From an uncultured Algibacter sp. (GTDB lineage: Bacteria; Bacteroidota; Bacteroidia; Flavobacteriales; Flavobacteriaceae), in NCBI RefSeq assembly GCF_947487605.1, contig NZ_CANKXK010000004.1, positions 1-64,000 of the forward strand: 64,000 bases of DNA, in the 5' to 3' direction. The position numbers and the translations under genes are program-made. Shown here piece by piece: positions 53,274-61,906 of this stretch. Position 1 is the stretch's first letter. Each line of letters starts with the position of its first letter. Below the pieces are notes generated by a model that was not told the origin of the DNA, searched no databases, and saw only the letters and a list, made by a program, of their open reading frames with translations.

Positions 53274-53306
53274 AGACCTGTCAGGTTTTTAAAACCTGAC
53301 AGGTCT
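53274..53306. repeat. Near-perfect long hairpin
   Basis: A 16-base arm (53274-53289, AGACCTGTCAGGTTTT) and its exact complement (53291-53306) are separated by one base. It fills the gap between the epimerase and the S9 peptidase. It looks like a flavobacterial intergenic palindrome. Confidence 0.9.
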
Positions 53307-53321
53307 CTTAAAAATAAACAC

Positions 53322-55577
53322 ATGAAACAATTTTATTATATAGTATTTGTACTATGTATTGCAACTTTAAAAATGCAATCGCAAAGTGTAACTCAAAAAG
53401 ATTACAAAAGAGCAGTAAGTTACTTATACAATAACTACAATAATAAAACGGTTTTTAATCTTAATCCAAAAATCAATTGGTTTAAAAATGGAGAAGGTTT
53501 ATGGTTTGTAGAGTATTCTGAAAAAGGGAAAAGTTATAAAACAGTTGGTTTGAAAGACCATCAGGTTAAGCCATTATTCGACCACGAAAAGCTATCAAAT
53601 GCATTTCAAGAAACGTTCAATAAAACTATAAAATCAACGGAATTTTTATTGTCAAACATCGAATATGAAGACAAAGAAAACCTGTCTTTCTATGCTTTTG
53701 GGAAATCGTATGTTCTAAATTTAGCATCTTACAAACTTCAACTTAAAGAAGAGGACAAACTAGTAAATAATCCTTTTGAAAGCACATCACCAAATGGTAA
53801 ATGGATAGCCTATTCAAAAGATTATAATTTGTACATTAAATCTACCGAAACCGATGAAATCCATCAATTAAGTTTTGACGGAAAAAAGAATTACGAATAT
53901 GCCACTTATTATGGATGGTTCGATTTAATAGAGGGTGAAAATGGAGAGCGCCCCAAACATTTTGCAGTCAATTGGTCACCAGATTCAAAATACTTGGCAA
54001 CCAATATAATTGATTTGCATAATGCTGAAAAAATGTACTTGCTAGACTATAGCATTGACTCACTGTACAAACCAAAATTATTGTCTTATTACAGAGGCTC
54101 ACCAGGTGATACTACGGTAATACATCAAAAGCCTGTGTTTTATAATATTGAAACAAAAAAAGCCGTAAAAACAAATCTGCCAAGGGTATCGCATATCAAT
54201 GCCATTTATACAAGTTGGTCTAATGAATCTGGGGTTTTATTTGCAAAATACCTCGAGCGTGGGTTTCAAAAAGGTTATGTAAAACAAGTAGATTTAAATA
54301 CGCAAACTGAGCGCACATTAATTACGGAAACAAGTAAGATTGGTATTGATAATTTCAAAGAGTTTTATTTAGAAAAACAGCAAAAAATTGTTTTCCTATC
54401 GCAAAGAAGCGGTTGGAGACAGCTTTATAGTTTAGATTTAAAAACGAATGAAATAACACCACTTACAAAAGGGAATTATTACATCAATGATGTAAGTTTT
54501 ATTGATAAATCTAACGGTGATTTTTACATTTTAGCATCAGGAAAAGAAACAGGTAATAATCCATACCATCAACAAGTATATAAAGTTTCTTTAAAAGGAA
54601 AAGTTACCTTATTGACTCCTGAAAATGCACATCATCAGGTGTCGTTTTCAAAAGATGGAAAGTATTTTACAGATAATTTTTCAACAGTAAATATCCCAAC
54701 AAAGACAGTTTTAAGAGACTCAAAAACAGGCAAAATTTTAACGCAATTAACACAAGCTGATGCATCAGAAGTTATAGAAAAAGGATGGAAAGCTCCAGAA
54801 ATTTTCAGTTTAACTGCAAAAGATAAAAAAACAACGATTTACGGTGCAATTTGGAAGCCTACAAATTTTGATGCTTCAAAATCATACCCTATCATAGATG
54901 CCACTTACACAGGCCCACAGACACAGCGTTTCCCAAAATCTTTCCATGTAGCGTTTAGCAATCAGGCTTTGGCAGAATTAGGATTTATTGTGATGCAAAT
55001 GGACGGATTAGGAACTTCGGGTCGTTCAAAAGAATTCCAAAGTCATTCCTATAAAAATATGGGAAATAATTTAGAAGATCACGTACTGGCCATTAATCAT
55101 TTAGGCAAGAAATGCGCTTGGATAAATACTGATAAAGTGGGCATTTTTGGACATTCGGCAGGTGGATTTGATACGGGGCGTGCTATGGTTGCTTTTCCAG
55201 ATTTTTATAAAGTTGGGGTTGCCAGTTCTGGAGACCATGATTTTAGAATGGAAAAAGCTTGGTGGCCAGAAATGTATCAAGGTTGGCCAGTAGATGAAAC
55301 CTATCAAGAGGTTTCAAATATAACAAACGCGAAAAATTTAAAAGGTAAATTGTTATTGGTTCACGGCGGATTGGATGATAATGTAAACCCTTCAGGGACT
55401 TTTAAATTCGCCGAAGCTTTAGTTAATGCCGATAAAGAATTTGATTTGTTAATTCTTCCAAGTCAACGACATGGCTATGTAGGCAAGCACAGAAATTATT
55501 TTATTAAAAAACGATGGAATTATTTTGTTGAACACCTTTTAGGAACAACACCTATTTGGGATTTTAGTATGAAATAA
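53322..55577 (+). CDS. Dipeptidyl peptidase IV-type S9 peptidase
   Basis: A 751-residue serine peptidase with a signal peptide, an N-terminal beta-propeller (WVKNGEGLWFVEY to WGVGKE-like blades) and C-terminal alpha/beta hydrolase. The triad is S612 in GHSAGGF, D685 in GGLDDNVN and H717 in SQRHGYV. The double-Glu loop region expected for DPP-IV is not clearly seen. DPP-IV releases X-Pro dipeptides, suitable for hydroxyproline-rich peptides. It is likely periplasmic. Confidence 0.88.
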   Translation: MKQFYYIVFVLCIATLKMQSQSVTQKDYKRAVSYLYNNYNNKTVFNLNPKINWFKNGEGLWFVEYSEKGKSYKTVGLKDHQVKPLFDHEKLSNAFQETFNKTIKSTEFLLSNIEYEDKENLSFYAFGKSYVLNLASYKLQLKEEDKLVNNPFESTSPNGKWIAYSKDYNLYIKSTETDEIHQLSFDGKKNYEYATYYGWFDLIEGENGERPKHFAVNWSPDSKYLATNIIDLHNAEKMYLLDYSIDSLYKPKLLSYYRGSPGDTTVIHQKPVFYNIETKKAVKTNLPRVSHINAIYTSWSNESGVLFAKYLERGFQKGYVKQVDLNTQTERTLITETSKIGIDNFKEFYLEKQQKIVFLSQRSGWRQLYSLDLKTNEITPLTKGNYYINDVSFIDKSNGDFYILASGKETGNNPYHQQVYKVSLKGKVTLLTPENAHHQVSFSKDGKYFTDNFSTVNIPTKTVLRDSKTGKILTQLTQADASEVIEKGWKAPEIFSLTAKDKKTTIYGAIWKPTNFDASKSYPIIDATYTGPQTQRFPKSFHVAFSNQALAELGFIVMQMDGLGTSGRSKEFQSHSYKNMGNNLEDHVLAINHLGKKCAWINTDKVGIFGHSAGGFDTGRAMVAFPDFYKVGVASSGDHDFRMEKAWWPEMYQGWPVDETYQEVSNITNAKNLKGKLLLVHGGLDDNVNPSGTFKFAEALVNADKEFDLLILPSQRHGYVGKHRNYFIKKRWNYFVEHLLGTTPIWDFSMK

Positions 55578-55580
55578 TAA

Positions 55581-56828
55581 ATGAATAAAAACATAATTAT
55601 AATTGGCGGAGGTATCATCGGTTTATGTTCCGCGTACTACCTTGAAAAAGAAGGGCATCAAGTTACAGTAATTGATAAATCAAACTTTTCATCAGGAGCA
55701 TCCTATGTAAATGCAGGCTATATTACACCTAGTCATTTCATTTCATTAGCAGCACCTGGTATGATTACAAAAGGCATCAAATGGATGTTTAACTCGGCAA
55801 GCCCCTTTTACGTAAAACCGAGTTTAGACTTAGATTTTTTAAAGTGGACTTGGGCGTTTAAAAAATCGGCTACACCATCAAAAGTGGAGAAGTCTATCAA
55901 GCCAATTAAAGACATCAATCTGTTTAGTCGTGATTTGTATGAAGCCATGAAAGACTCAGGAGATTTTAATTTCCACTACGAAAGAAAAGGGCTGTTGATG
56001 TGTTATAAAACAGATAAGGTTGGAGAAGAAGAATGGAAAGTAGGCTTACGTGGTATTAAAGAAGGTTTGAAAGTAGATCTTTTATCGGAAAAAGAAGTTA
56101 AAACACTGGAGCCTAAAGCAGATACTAATTTTAAAGGAGCTGTGTATTATCATTCAGATTCGCATATGACACCAAATCATTTTATGCCAGAAATGATAGG
56201 CTATTTAAAAAGTAAAGGGGTTCAGTTTTTCTCTAATGAAGAAGTAAAAGATATTGAAATATCAAATGATAGTATTTCAAAAGTAGTTACTAACAAGCAG
56301 GAATTATCTTGTGATGAAGTGGTTTTAGCCGCGGGAAGTTGGAGCCCTTTATTGACGAAAAAACTAGACTTAAAAATTCCTATTCAAGCAGGAAAAGGCT
56401 ACCGAATTAATGTTGAGCGCGAAACCAATATTACCATTCCAGCTATTTTATGTGAAGCAAAAGTAGCGGTTACACCAATGGACGGTTTTACACGTTTTGC
56501 TGGAACTATGGAAGTAGCAGGTGTTAATCATGACATCAATCCTGTTAGAGTAAATGCAATTGCTAATGCCGCAAAATCATATTACAATTCAGTTGAGATT
56601 ACTGAAGAAGAAAAACAACAAGCCGAAAGTGGTTTGCGTCCCTGTTCGCCAGATGGTTTACCATATATAGGAAAATCTTCAAAATGCAGTAACTTAACCA
56701 TAGCCACAGGACATGCGATGATGGGGTGGAGTTTAGGACCCGCTACAGGAAAGTTGGTTGCTGAAGTGATTTCAAATAATAAAACATCTTTAGATTTATC
56801 GTGTTTTCATCCCGATAGGAAGTTTTAA
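55581..56828 (+). CDS. FAD D-amino-acid oxidoreductase, probable D-hydroxyproline dehydrogenase
   Basis: DadA/DAO family of 415 residues. The N-terminal dinucleotide fold is IIIGGGIIGLCSAYYLEKEGHQV, and the C-terminal FAD motif is RPCSPDGLPYIGKS with ATGHAMMGWSLGPATGK. In hydroxyproline pathways this enzyme oxidises cis-4-hydroxy-D-proline to pyrroline-4-hydroxy-2-carboxylate. It follows the peptidase by 3 bases. Confidence 0.85.
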   Translation: MNKNIIIIGGGIIGLCSAYYLEKEGHQVTVIDKSNFSSGASYVNAGYITPSHFISLAAPGMITKGIKWMFNSASPFYVKPSLDLDFLKWTWAFKKSATPSKVEKSIKPIKDINLFSRDLYEAMKDSGDFNFHYERKGLLMCYKTDKVGEEEWKVGLRGIKEGLKVDLLSEKEVKTLEPKADTNFKGAVYYHSDSHMTPNHFMPEMIGYLKSKGVQFFSNEEVKDIEISNDSISKVVTNKQELSCDEVVLAAGSWSPLLTKKLDLKIPIQAGKGYRINVERETNITIPAILCEAKVAVTPMDGFTRFAGTMEVAGVNHDINPVRVNAIANAAKSYYNSVEITEEEKQQAESGLRPCSPDGLPYIGKSSKCSNLTIATGHAMMGWSLGPATGKLVAEVISNNKTSLDLSCFHPDRKF

Positions 56829-56843
56829 AAAATTATATTATTT

Positions 56844-58067
56844 ATGAGTACAGTCGGAATAGGTGGTTCTACCATAGAAGCAGAGTTAAAAGCTATAAAA
56901 CCTATAGCACATTTGGTGAATCCTATTCAAAAAGAGGAGTTTAAAGCTCGTATAAAAAAGGCTTGTATACTAATGCAAGATAAGAATGCACAAGTAATGT
57001 ATTTACATGCAGGAACAAATTTGTATTATTTTACAGGAACACAATGGAGTTCTAGTGAGCGTATGGTAGGTGCTTTGTTATTTCCAAATGGCACCTTACA
57101 TTATATAGCTCCTGAATTTGAAAAAGGAACTATATTGGATTTTATGCTAATTGAAGGTGACGTACATTGTTGGCAGGAACATGAAAGTCCGTATGAATTA
57201 TTTGCGCAAATCTGTGCTAAACATCAAGTGAATGATGGTGCTATTCTAATAGATGAAGCAACTCCTTTTTTTATAACCGATGGTATTTTTAAGGCAAATA
57301 CAGCATTTGAATTGGTAAATGCGAAACCTATTACGGCTGCCTGTAGAATGGTAAAATCTGAAGCAGAAATAGCCATTATGCAACATGCTATGAACATCAC
57401 TTTAGAAGTGCAAAAAGCTGCCGCTAGAATTTTAAGAGTTGGTATTTCAGCTAAAGAAGTTACCGATTTTATTCACGAAGCACACAAGCGTTATGGTGTT
57501 GCATCGGGCTCTTATTTTTGTATTGTATTGTTTGGAGTCGATACATCGTTTCCTCATGGAGTAAAAACGCCAAAGAATTTAGAGGAAGACGAAGTGGTTC
57601 TTGTTGATACAGGTTGCGTATTACATGACTATATTTCAGATATTACCAGAACCTATGTATTTGGAGAAGCCACCGATTTACAAAAGCGTATTTGGACTAT
57701 TGAAAAAGAAACTCAACAAGCTGCATTTAATGCTGCTCAACTAGGAGAAACTTGTGCTTCCGTAGATATTGCTTCAAGAAAAACCTTAGAAGCTCATGGT
57801 TTAGGACCAGATTATAACTTACCAGGATTACCGCATCGTACAGGACATGGTATTGGTTTGGATATACACGAATGGCCATATATTGTTAGAAACGACACAA
57901 CTGTTTTAGAGACGGGGATGTGTTTTAGTAACGAGCCTATGATTTGTGTTCCAAATGCATTTGGTATTCGTCATGAAGATCATATTTATATGACAGATGA
58001 AGGTCCAAAATGGTTTACAGAGCCTATGCTATCTATTGAAAATCCTTTTGGAGAAGGGATTAAGTAG
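56844..58067 (+). CDS. M24 Xaa-Pro type aminopeptidase/dipeptidase
   Basis: Pita-bread metallopeptidase of 407 residues. The metal ligands are visible: D in VDTGC, D in SDITRTY, H in HRTGHGIGLDIHE, E in SNEPM, and E in RHEDHI. M24 prolidase-type enzymes split X-Pro bonds, complementing DPP-IV. No signal peptide is seen, so it should act in the cytoplasm on imported peptides. It is the last gene of the run. Confidence 0.88.
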   Translation: MSTVGIGGSTIEAELKAIKPIAHLVNPIQKEEFKARIKKACILMQDKNAQVMYLHAGTNLYYFTGTQWSSSERMVGALLFPNGTLHYIAPEFEKGTILDFMLIEGDVHCWQEHESPYELFAQICAKHQVNDGAILIDEATPFFITDGIFKANTAFELVNAKPITAACRMVKSEAEIAIMQHAMNITLEVQKAAARILRVGISAKEVTDFIHEAHKRYGVASGSYFCIVLFGVDTSFPHGVKTPKNLEEDEVVLVDTGCVLHDYISDITRTYVFGEATDLQKRIWTIEKETQQAAFNAAQLGETCASVDIASRKTLEAHGLGPDYNLPGLPHRTGHGIGLDIHEWPYIVRNDTTVLETGMCFSNEPMICVPNAFGIRHEDHIYMTDEGPKWFTEPMLSIENPFGEGIK

Positions 58068-58170
58068 CTTTGATTATATAGTTAAAGATTAAAACCCTGA
58101 AATTTTATTGAAGTTACTATAGTTTCTATAAACTTTTTTGATGCTAATTGATATTTCGAATGGAGTGAGA

Positions 58171-58201
58171 AATCTCATTATAAATCCGAAATTATGAGAT
58201 T
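58171..58201. repeat. Short intergenic hairpin
   Basis: AATCTCAT (58171-58178) and ATGAGATT (58194-58201) form an 8-bp stem, and further on CATTCAGAATGACACC resembles the repeated TGACA motif. No gene lies in 58068-58290. Confidence 0.5.
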
Positions 58202-58290
58202 CCTTTTCGTTCTTCATTCAGAATGACACCGTTCCTATGTTAAATAATTTAAAATTTCGACTGTCAATGTTTTAATATATCTAATTCAAG

Positions 58291-58761
58291 TTATTTTAAA
58301 TTTTTAATATCTAGGCGCATATTAATCATATGTTTTTTAAATCCTGTTTTTTCGTAAGCCTTAATAGCTGGTAGATTATCTTGGTAGACATCTAACCTAA
58401 TTTCAAATACATTCTTGTTTTTGCACCAGTGTAAAAGGGCATCTATAATAAGTTTATTGAGTTGTTTGCCTCGGTGTTTTTCTGATACGTACATGAAGCC
58501 TAAATAGCCTTGTTCGGCATGTTTTAAATAATGTCTATCGGGTTTAATCTTTGCATAGCCAGATGCAACAATTTCATCATCAATTTCGGCTACAAAAACT
58601 TCAGAGTTTTCATTTGTTATTAATTTAGAAATATCATAGTATGTAATACAACCCGCTTTAATGGTAGGGTCGAAGGGACGTTCTGCTTCAATAACGCCTT
58701 GTTCAAAAGACAATAAAGTTGGTAAGTCGTTTAGTGTCGCTATTCTAACAATGGGTACCAT
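58291..58761 (-). CDS. GNAT-family N-acetyltransferase
   Basis: A 156-residue acetyltransferase. The acetyl-CoA loop is VSEKHRGKQLNKLII near residue 100; IRLDVYQDNLPAIKAYEKTGF follows in the usual C-terminal position. The substrate is unknown. It starts 3 bases downstream of the SnoaL-like gene, so the two are one unit. Confidence 0.88.
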   Translation of the reverse strand: MVPIVRIATLNDLPTLLSFEQGVIEAERPFDPTIKAGCITYYDISKLITNENSEVFVAEIDDEIVASGYAKIKPDRHYLKHAEQGYLGFMYVSEKHRGKQLNKLIIDALLHWCKNKNVFEIRLDVYQDNLPAIKAYEKTGFKKHMINMRLDIKNLK

Positions 58762-58764
58762 AAT

Positions 58765-59196
58765 CTAGCAAGAGGTATCTGCAATAATTTTCCAGATACC
58801 ATTTATTTTCTTGAATATTATCATAAATATTCCATTGGCATCACCAACATGGCGTTCTAAAAAGAATTCACCCATAACATAGTAAGCGTTATTATTTATT
58901 TGATTAATAGCGTTTATCTTAAAATCTAATTTTCCAGTATGATCTTTAGTGGGGTAACCTTTCTTATATCTGGATAAGGTGTTTTTCCAACCGTAAGTGA
59001 TACCTCCAGCACCATAGAATTTTAGAGAATCATTTTTCCAATAGCCTTCCATAAACGTTTCAATATCACCATTAGACCAGGCGATGCGTTGAGATTCAAG
59101 AACAGCTAATATAGCTTCGGAATCTTCTTTGTAATTGCTTTGCGCATATGTAGATAGGTGAAAGAATAAAAAAAACAATAGAATATAAAATTTCAT
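58765..59196 (-). CDS. Secreted SnoaL/DUF4440-like protein
   Basis: Signal peptide (MKFYILLFFLFFHLSTYAQ) then an NTF2-like fold of about 120 residues (LESQRIAWSNGDIETFMEGYWKNDSLKFYG, FFLERHVGDANGIFMIIFKKINGIWKIIADTSC). The tryptophan/asparagine-rich WKND motif is common in the group. It is transcribed ahead of the GNAT gene. Function unknown. Confidence 0.75.
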   Translation of the reverse strand: MKFYILLFFLFFHLSTYAQSNYKEDSEAILAVLESQRIAWSNGDIETFMEGYWKNDSLKFYGAGGITYGWKNTLSRYKKGYPTKDHTGKLDFKINAINQINNNAYYVMGEFFLERHVGDANGIFMIIFKKINGIWKIIADTSC

Positions 59197-59411
59197 GAAG
59201 TATGAGTTAATTAAACCATTTAAAAGTAAAAAAGCTTTAGATATAAAAGGGTTATAAATGCTTTAAATAGAAGAAAAAGATTCTTTATAACCATTTTGAT
59301 TTTCCGTTTGTCGAAAAAATTCTACAAATACAGAATTTATTTATATATTTACCTGATAGTCAAAATATTAAACTCCCTAAGTCTAATGTTTAACCTTATA
59401 ATTTATGTTGT

Positions 59412-59690
59412 ATGAATCTTAGAATTACCAGTTACGGAAACTTTTTAAAAATTAAAGGCGCATTAAATAAACGGAACGTACATTTATTTAAGCACGAATT
59501 TTACAGTATTCTTGAACGAGAAAATAGTATTGTTGTTAATGTGGAAGGTCTGGAGCATATTGACCGTCATGGTATAAAAGCAGTATTAGAATTACACAAA
59601 GAATCTGTAAAAAACAGGAAAAATGTTTCAATAATAGGAAGCGGTCCTACAAGTTTGTATAATAAGTTTAAGTCTGAAACAGCTGCTTAA
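59412..59690 (+). CDS. STAS-domain protein
   Basis: A 92-residue protein reading as a minimal STAS fold (MNLRITSYGNFLKIKGALNKRN, then VVNVEGLEHIDRHGIKAVLELHKE). The usual phosphorylatable Ser/Thr of anti-sigma antagonists (DSS/DST) is replaced by IDRHG. It is therefore unlikely to work as a phospho-switch. It is convergent with DUF4407, separated by 3 bases. Confidence 0.65.
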   Translation: MNLRITSYGNFLKIKGALNKRNVHLFKHEFYSILERENSIVVNVEGLEHIDRHGIKAVLELHKESVKNRKNVSIIGSGPTSLYNKFKSETAA

Positions 59691-59693
59691 TCT

Positions 59694-60794
59694 CTAAAGT
59701 GCATTTTTTTGTTTCTTAAAAAAAGCATCTGCTTGTAGTTGCATGAGTTCTCTTGCTTTTTTGCGCTTATAATTGTATAAGTCCTCTTCATTTTTAATAT
59801 CGCCATAAACGCGGTCATTAATAGCGTAATCGGTTTGCAGTAATGCTTCTCTTTGGTTTCTGTTCTGCATTACGTGAGTTTTTACGGCAGTTTCTTGGTC
59901 TTCAAGTTTAAAGTCGTATGCGCCCTTTGGGGATAATAATTTTGCAAATATTGGCGATGTTTCAATGGCTAAAAATAATAGGAAAATAAAGAAAGAAGGT
60001 AGCCAAGGAAGTTTACTTAAAGCATTTACTCGAGCCATCAAACCGTCAAAGCTGTTTATAATTGGTTGGGTATTTACAACTTCTGTTTCATAATTTCCTT
60101 TTAAATTGGCTATTTCGGTTTCAGCTGCTAATATTTTAGCCTTGTTTTCCTGTTTTAAAGCTTCAAGTTCGAGCAATAAGGCATCATGTTTTTCTCTTTT
60201 TTCTTTGTAAACAGGGCCTTTTCCTAGTAATTTGGTGCCAGCAGTTCCTTCTGCTTCAGCAATATAAACATCGTAGAACGCATTGACCTCGGCTTCTTTG
60301 GTCTCAATTTGTTTGTTTAATGCTATAATTTCATTATTGGCTGCTTCTAAACTAGGATTAAATTGTTCAGCGATTTGCTGTTTATTCGCAAGTGTTAGTT
60401 CATTTTTTTGTTCAAGTAGCACTTGATTAATTTCTTTCTCAAAAATTTTAAGTTCTAAAGGTTTTGAAATAACAATGGCTATAATTACTGCTAATACAAT
60501 TCTAGGAGAAGCCTGAATTAATTCATCAATAACACTACCTGTCTTTTTAATAGTAGAAACAATATAACGGTCTAGATTAAAAATAAGCAAGCCCCAAATA
60601 AGTCCGAAAAAAATGGATGAATATAGATTATCGAAAACAGTAAATAGAGCATAACTAGCCGCAATAAATGCCATAACAGCAGTAAAGAAAACGGTGGCTC
60701 CAATACCTGCATATTTGTTTTGTTCTCCAATAGAACAGTCTTCTAAAATGTCGGTGTCTGCTCCAGAGCAGATGATGAAAAAGCGCTTTAACAT
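59694..60794 (-). CDS. DUF4407 membrane protein
   Basis: A 366-residue protein. The start (FFIICSGADTDILEDCSIGEQNKYAGIG) and helices near 30, 55, 90 and 265 (WLPSFFIFLLFLAIETSPIFAKLL) match DUF4407. Between the third and fourth helices is a long coiled coil (residues 115-235, rich in Gln, Glu, Lys). It is a probable membrane scaffold of unknown role. Confidence 0.85.
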   Translation of the reverse strand: MLKRFFIICSGADTDILEDCSIGEQNKYAGIGATVFFTAVMAFIAASYALFTVFDNLYSSIFFGLIWGLLIFNLDRYIVSTIKKTGSVIDELIQASPRIVLAVIIAIVISKPLELKIFEKEINQVLLEQKNELTLANKQQIAEQFNPSLEAANNEIIALNKQIETKEAEVNAFYDVYIAEAEGTAGTKLLGKGPVYKEKREKHDALLLELEALKQENKAKILAAETEIANLKGNYETEVVNTQPIINSFDGLMARVNALSKLPWLPSFFIFLLFLAIETSPIFAKLLSPKGAYDFKLEDQETAVKTHVMQNRNQREALLQTDYAINDRVYGDIKNEEDLYNYKRKKARELMQLQADAFFKKQKNAL

Positions 60795-60883
60795 AACGTG
60801 ATTGTTTTTTGATTGATACTTCGACTGCGCTCAGCACAGGTTGACTATTAGAACGTTAAAGCGGGTGATTTGTTACATTTTTA

Positions 60884-61747
60884 TTAATTATCTTTTCTAG
60901 AACGCACACTTTCAACAACTACGGTTGTAATAATTAAAGCCCCACCAATAATAGTGTTTAAGTTTGGGATTTCGTTGAGAAAGATAAAAGCGATTATAAT
61001 TCCAAAAATAGGTTGGGAACTACCTACAATACTTGCAGTACTTACCGAAAAATATTTTAAGCTATTAATAAATAGTGAATGGCCTATGGCTGTGGTTACT
61101 AAAGCAAGTAAAATAATATACGGGTACTGTGTTATAATATTATCAGTCCCTTTTATAAATAGGAAAGGAAGTAAAATAATACTTAAGAATAATGTTTGAT
61201 ACATCATTAATGATGTGCCATCATATCTTGAAGTTTGATTTTTTAGAATTAAATTTCTGAGCGCGTAAAATAATGCTGATATCACACCAAATAGAATTCC
61301 TTTTACTTGTGTGCTTTCAAAATTAAATTCTGGGGCTAGAATATAAATACCTAGTAATACTATTAGTGCTAAAAGAATATGAATAGGGTTTAGTTTTGTT
61401 TTAGTAAAAAAAGGCTCTAATAAAGCGGTTATTACAGGAAATGTATATAATGATAGCATACCTAATGCAACGTTTGATAGTTTTAATGCGTAGAAATAGG
61501 TAATCCAATGGGCTCCTAAAAAAAAAGCGCTTAAGAATATTTTGGTAGCATCTTTTCTTGAATGAATTTTAAGGTTTAATGTTTTGTATTTACAGAATAT
61601 AAATAGAAAGAGTGCTCCTAATGCGCAACGCCACCAAATGATAACTTCGGTTGGCATGCTGATAAACCTCCCTAAAGCGCCAGATGTACTAATAAGCAGG
61701 GTGGCAAATGTGAGTAATAAGAGTTGATTGGTATGTTGGTTTTTCAT
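60884..61747 (-). CDS. DMT-family (EamA) transporter
   Basis: Ten membrane helices in two EamA repeats (287 residues): WWRCALGALFLFIF in the first repeat, FSVSTASIVGSSQPIFGIIIAFIFLNEIPN in the second. These are usually exporters of amino acids or metabolites; the substrate is not predictable. Confidence 0.88.
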   Translation of the reverse strand: MKNQHTNQLLLLTFATLLISTSGALGRFISMPTEVIIWWRCALGALFLFIFCKYKTLNLKIHSRKDATKIFLSAFFLGAHWITYFYALKLSNVALGMLSLYTFPVITALLEPFFTKTKLNPIHILLALIVLLGIYILAPEFNFESTQVKGILFGVISALFYALRNLILKNQTSRYDGTSLMMYQTLFLSIILLPFLFIKGTDNIITQYPYIILLALVTTAIGHSLFINSLKYFSVSTASIVGSSQPIFGIIIAFIFLNEIPNLNTIIGGALIITTVVVESVRSRKDN

Positions 61748-61880
61748 AGGTGCTGCTAACTTGTGTTAGCGATTGTAATGGCATTCTTTTTTTGCTTTAA
61801 TAAGTGGCAAAAAAAGATATAATGAAACATTTATGTTCATGAATTCTTTAATTTAAAATAAAAGCGTATGAATAAAAGCG

Positions 61881-61904
61881 CGACCCTTGTGGTAACACCC
61901 AAAA
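61881..61904 (+). repeat. Partial copy of the GC-rich element
   Basis: Matches 20498-20521 at 21 of 24 positions (CGACCCTTGTGG, then CCCAAAA), with an AATAAAAGCG upstream that echoes the first copy's GGATAGCC. Confidence 0.6.
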
Positions 61905-61906
61905 AA

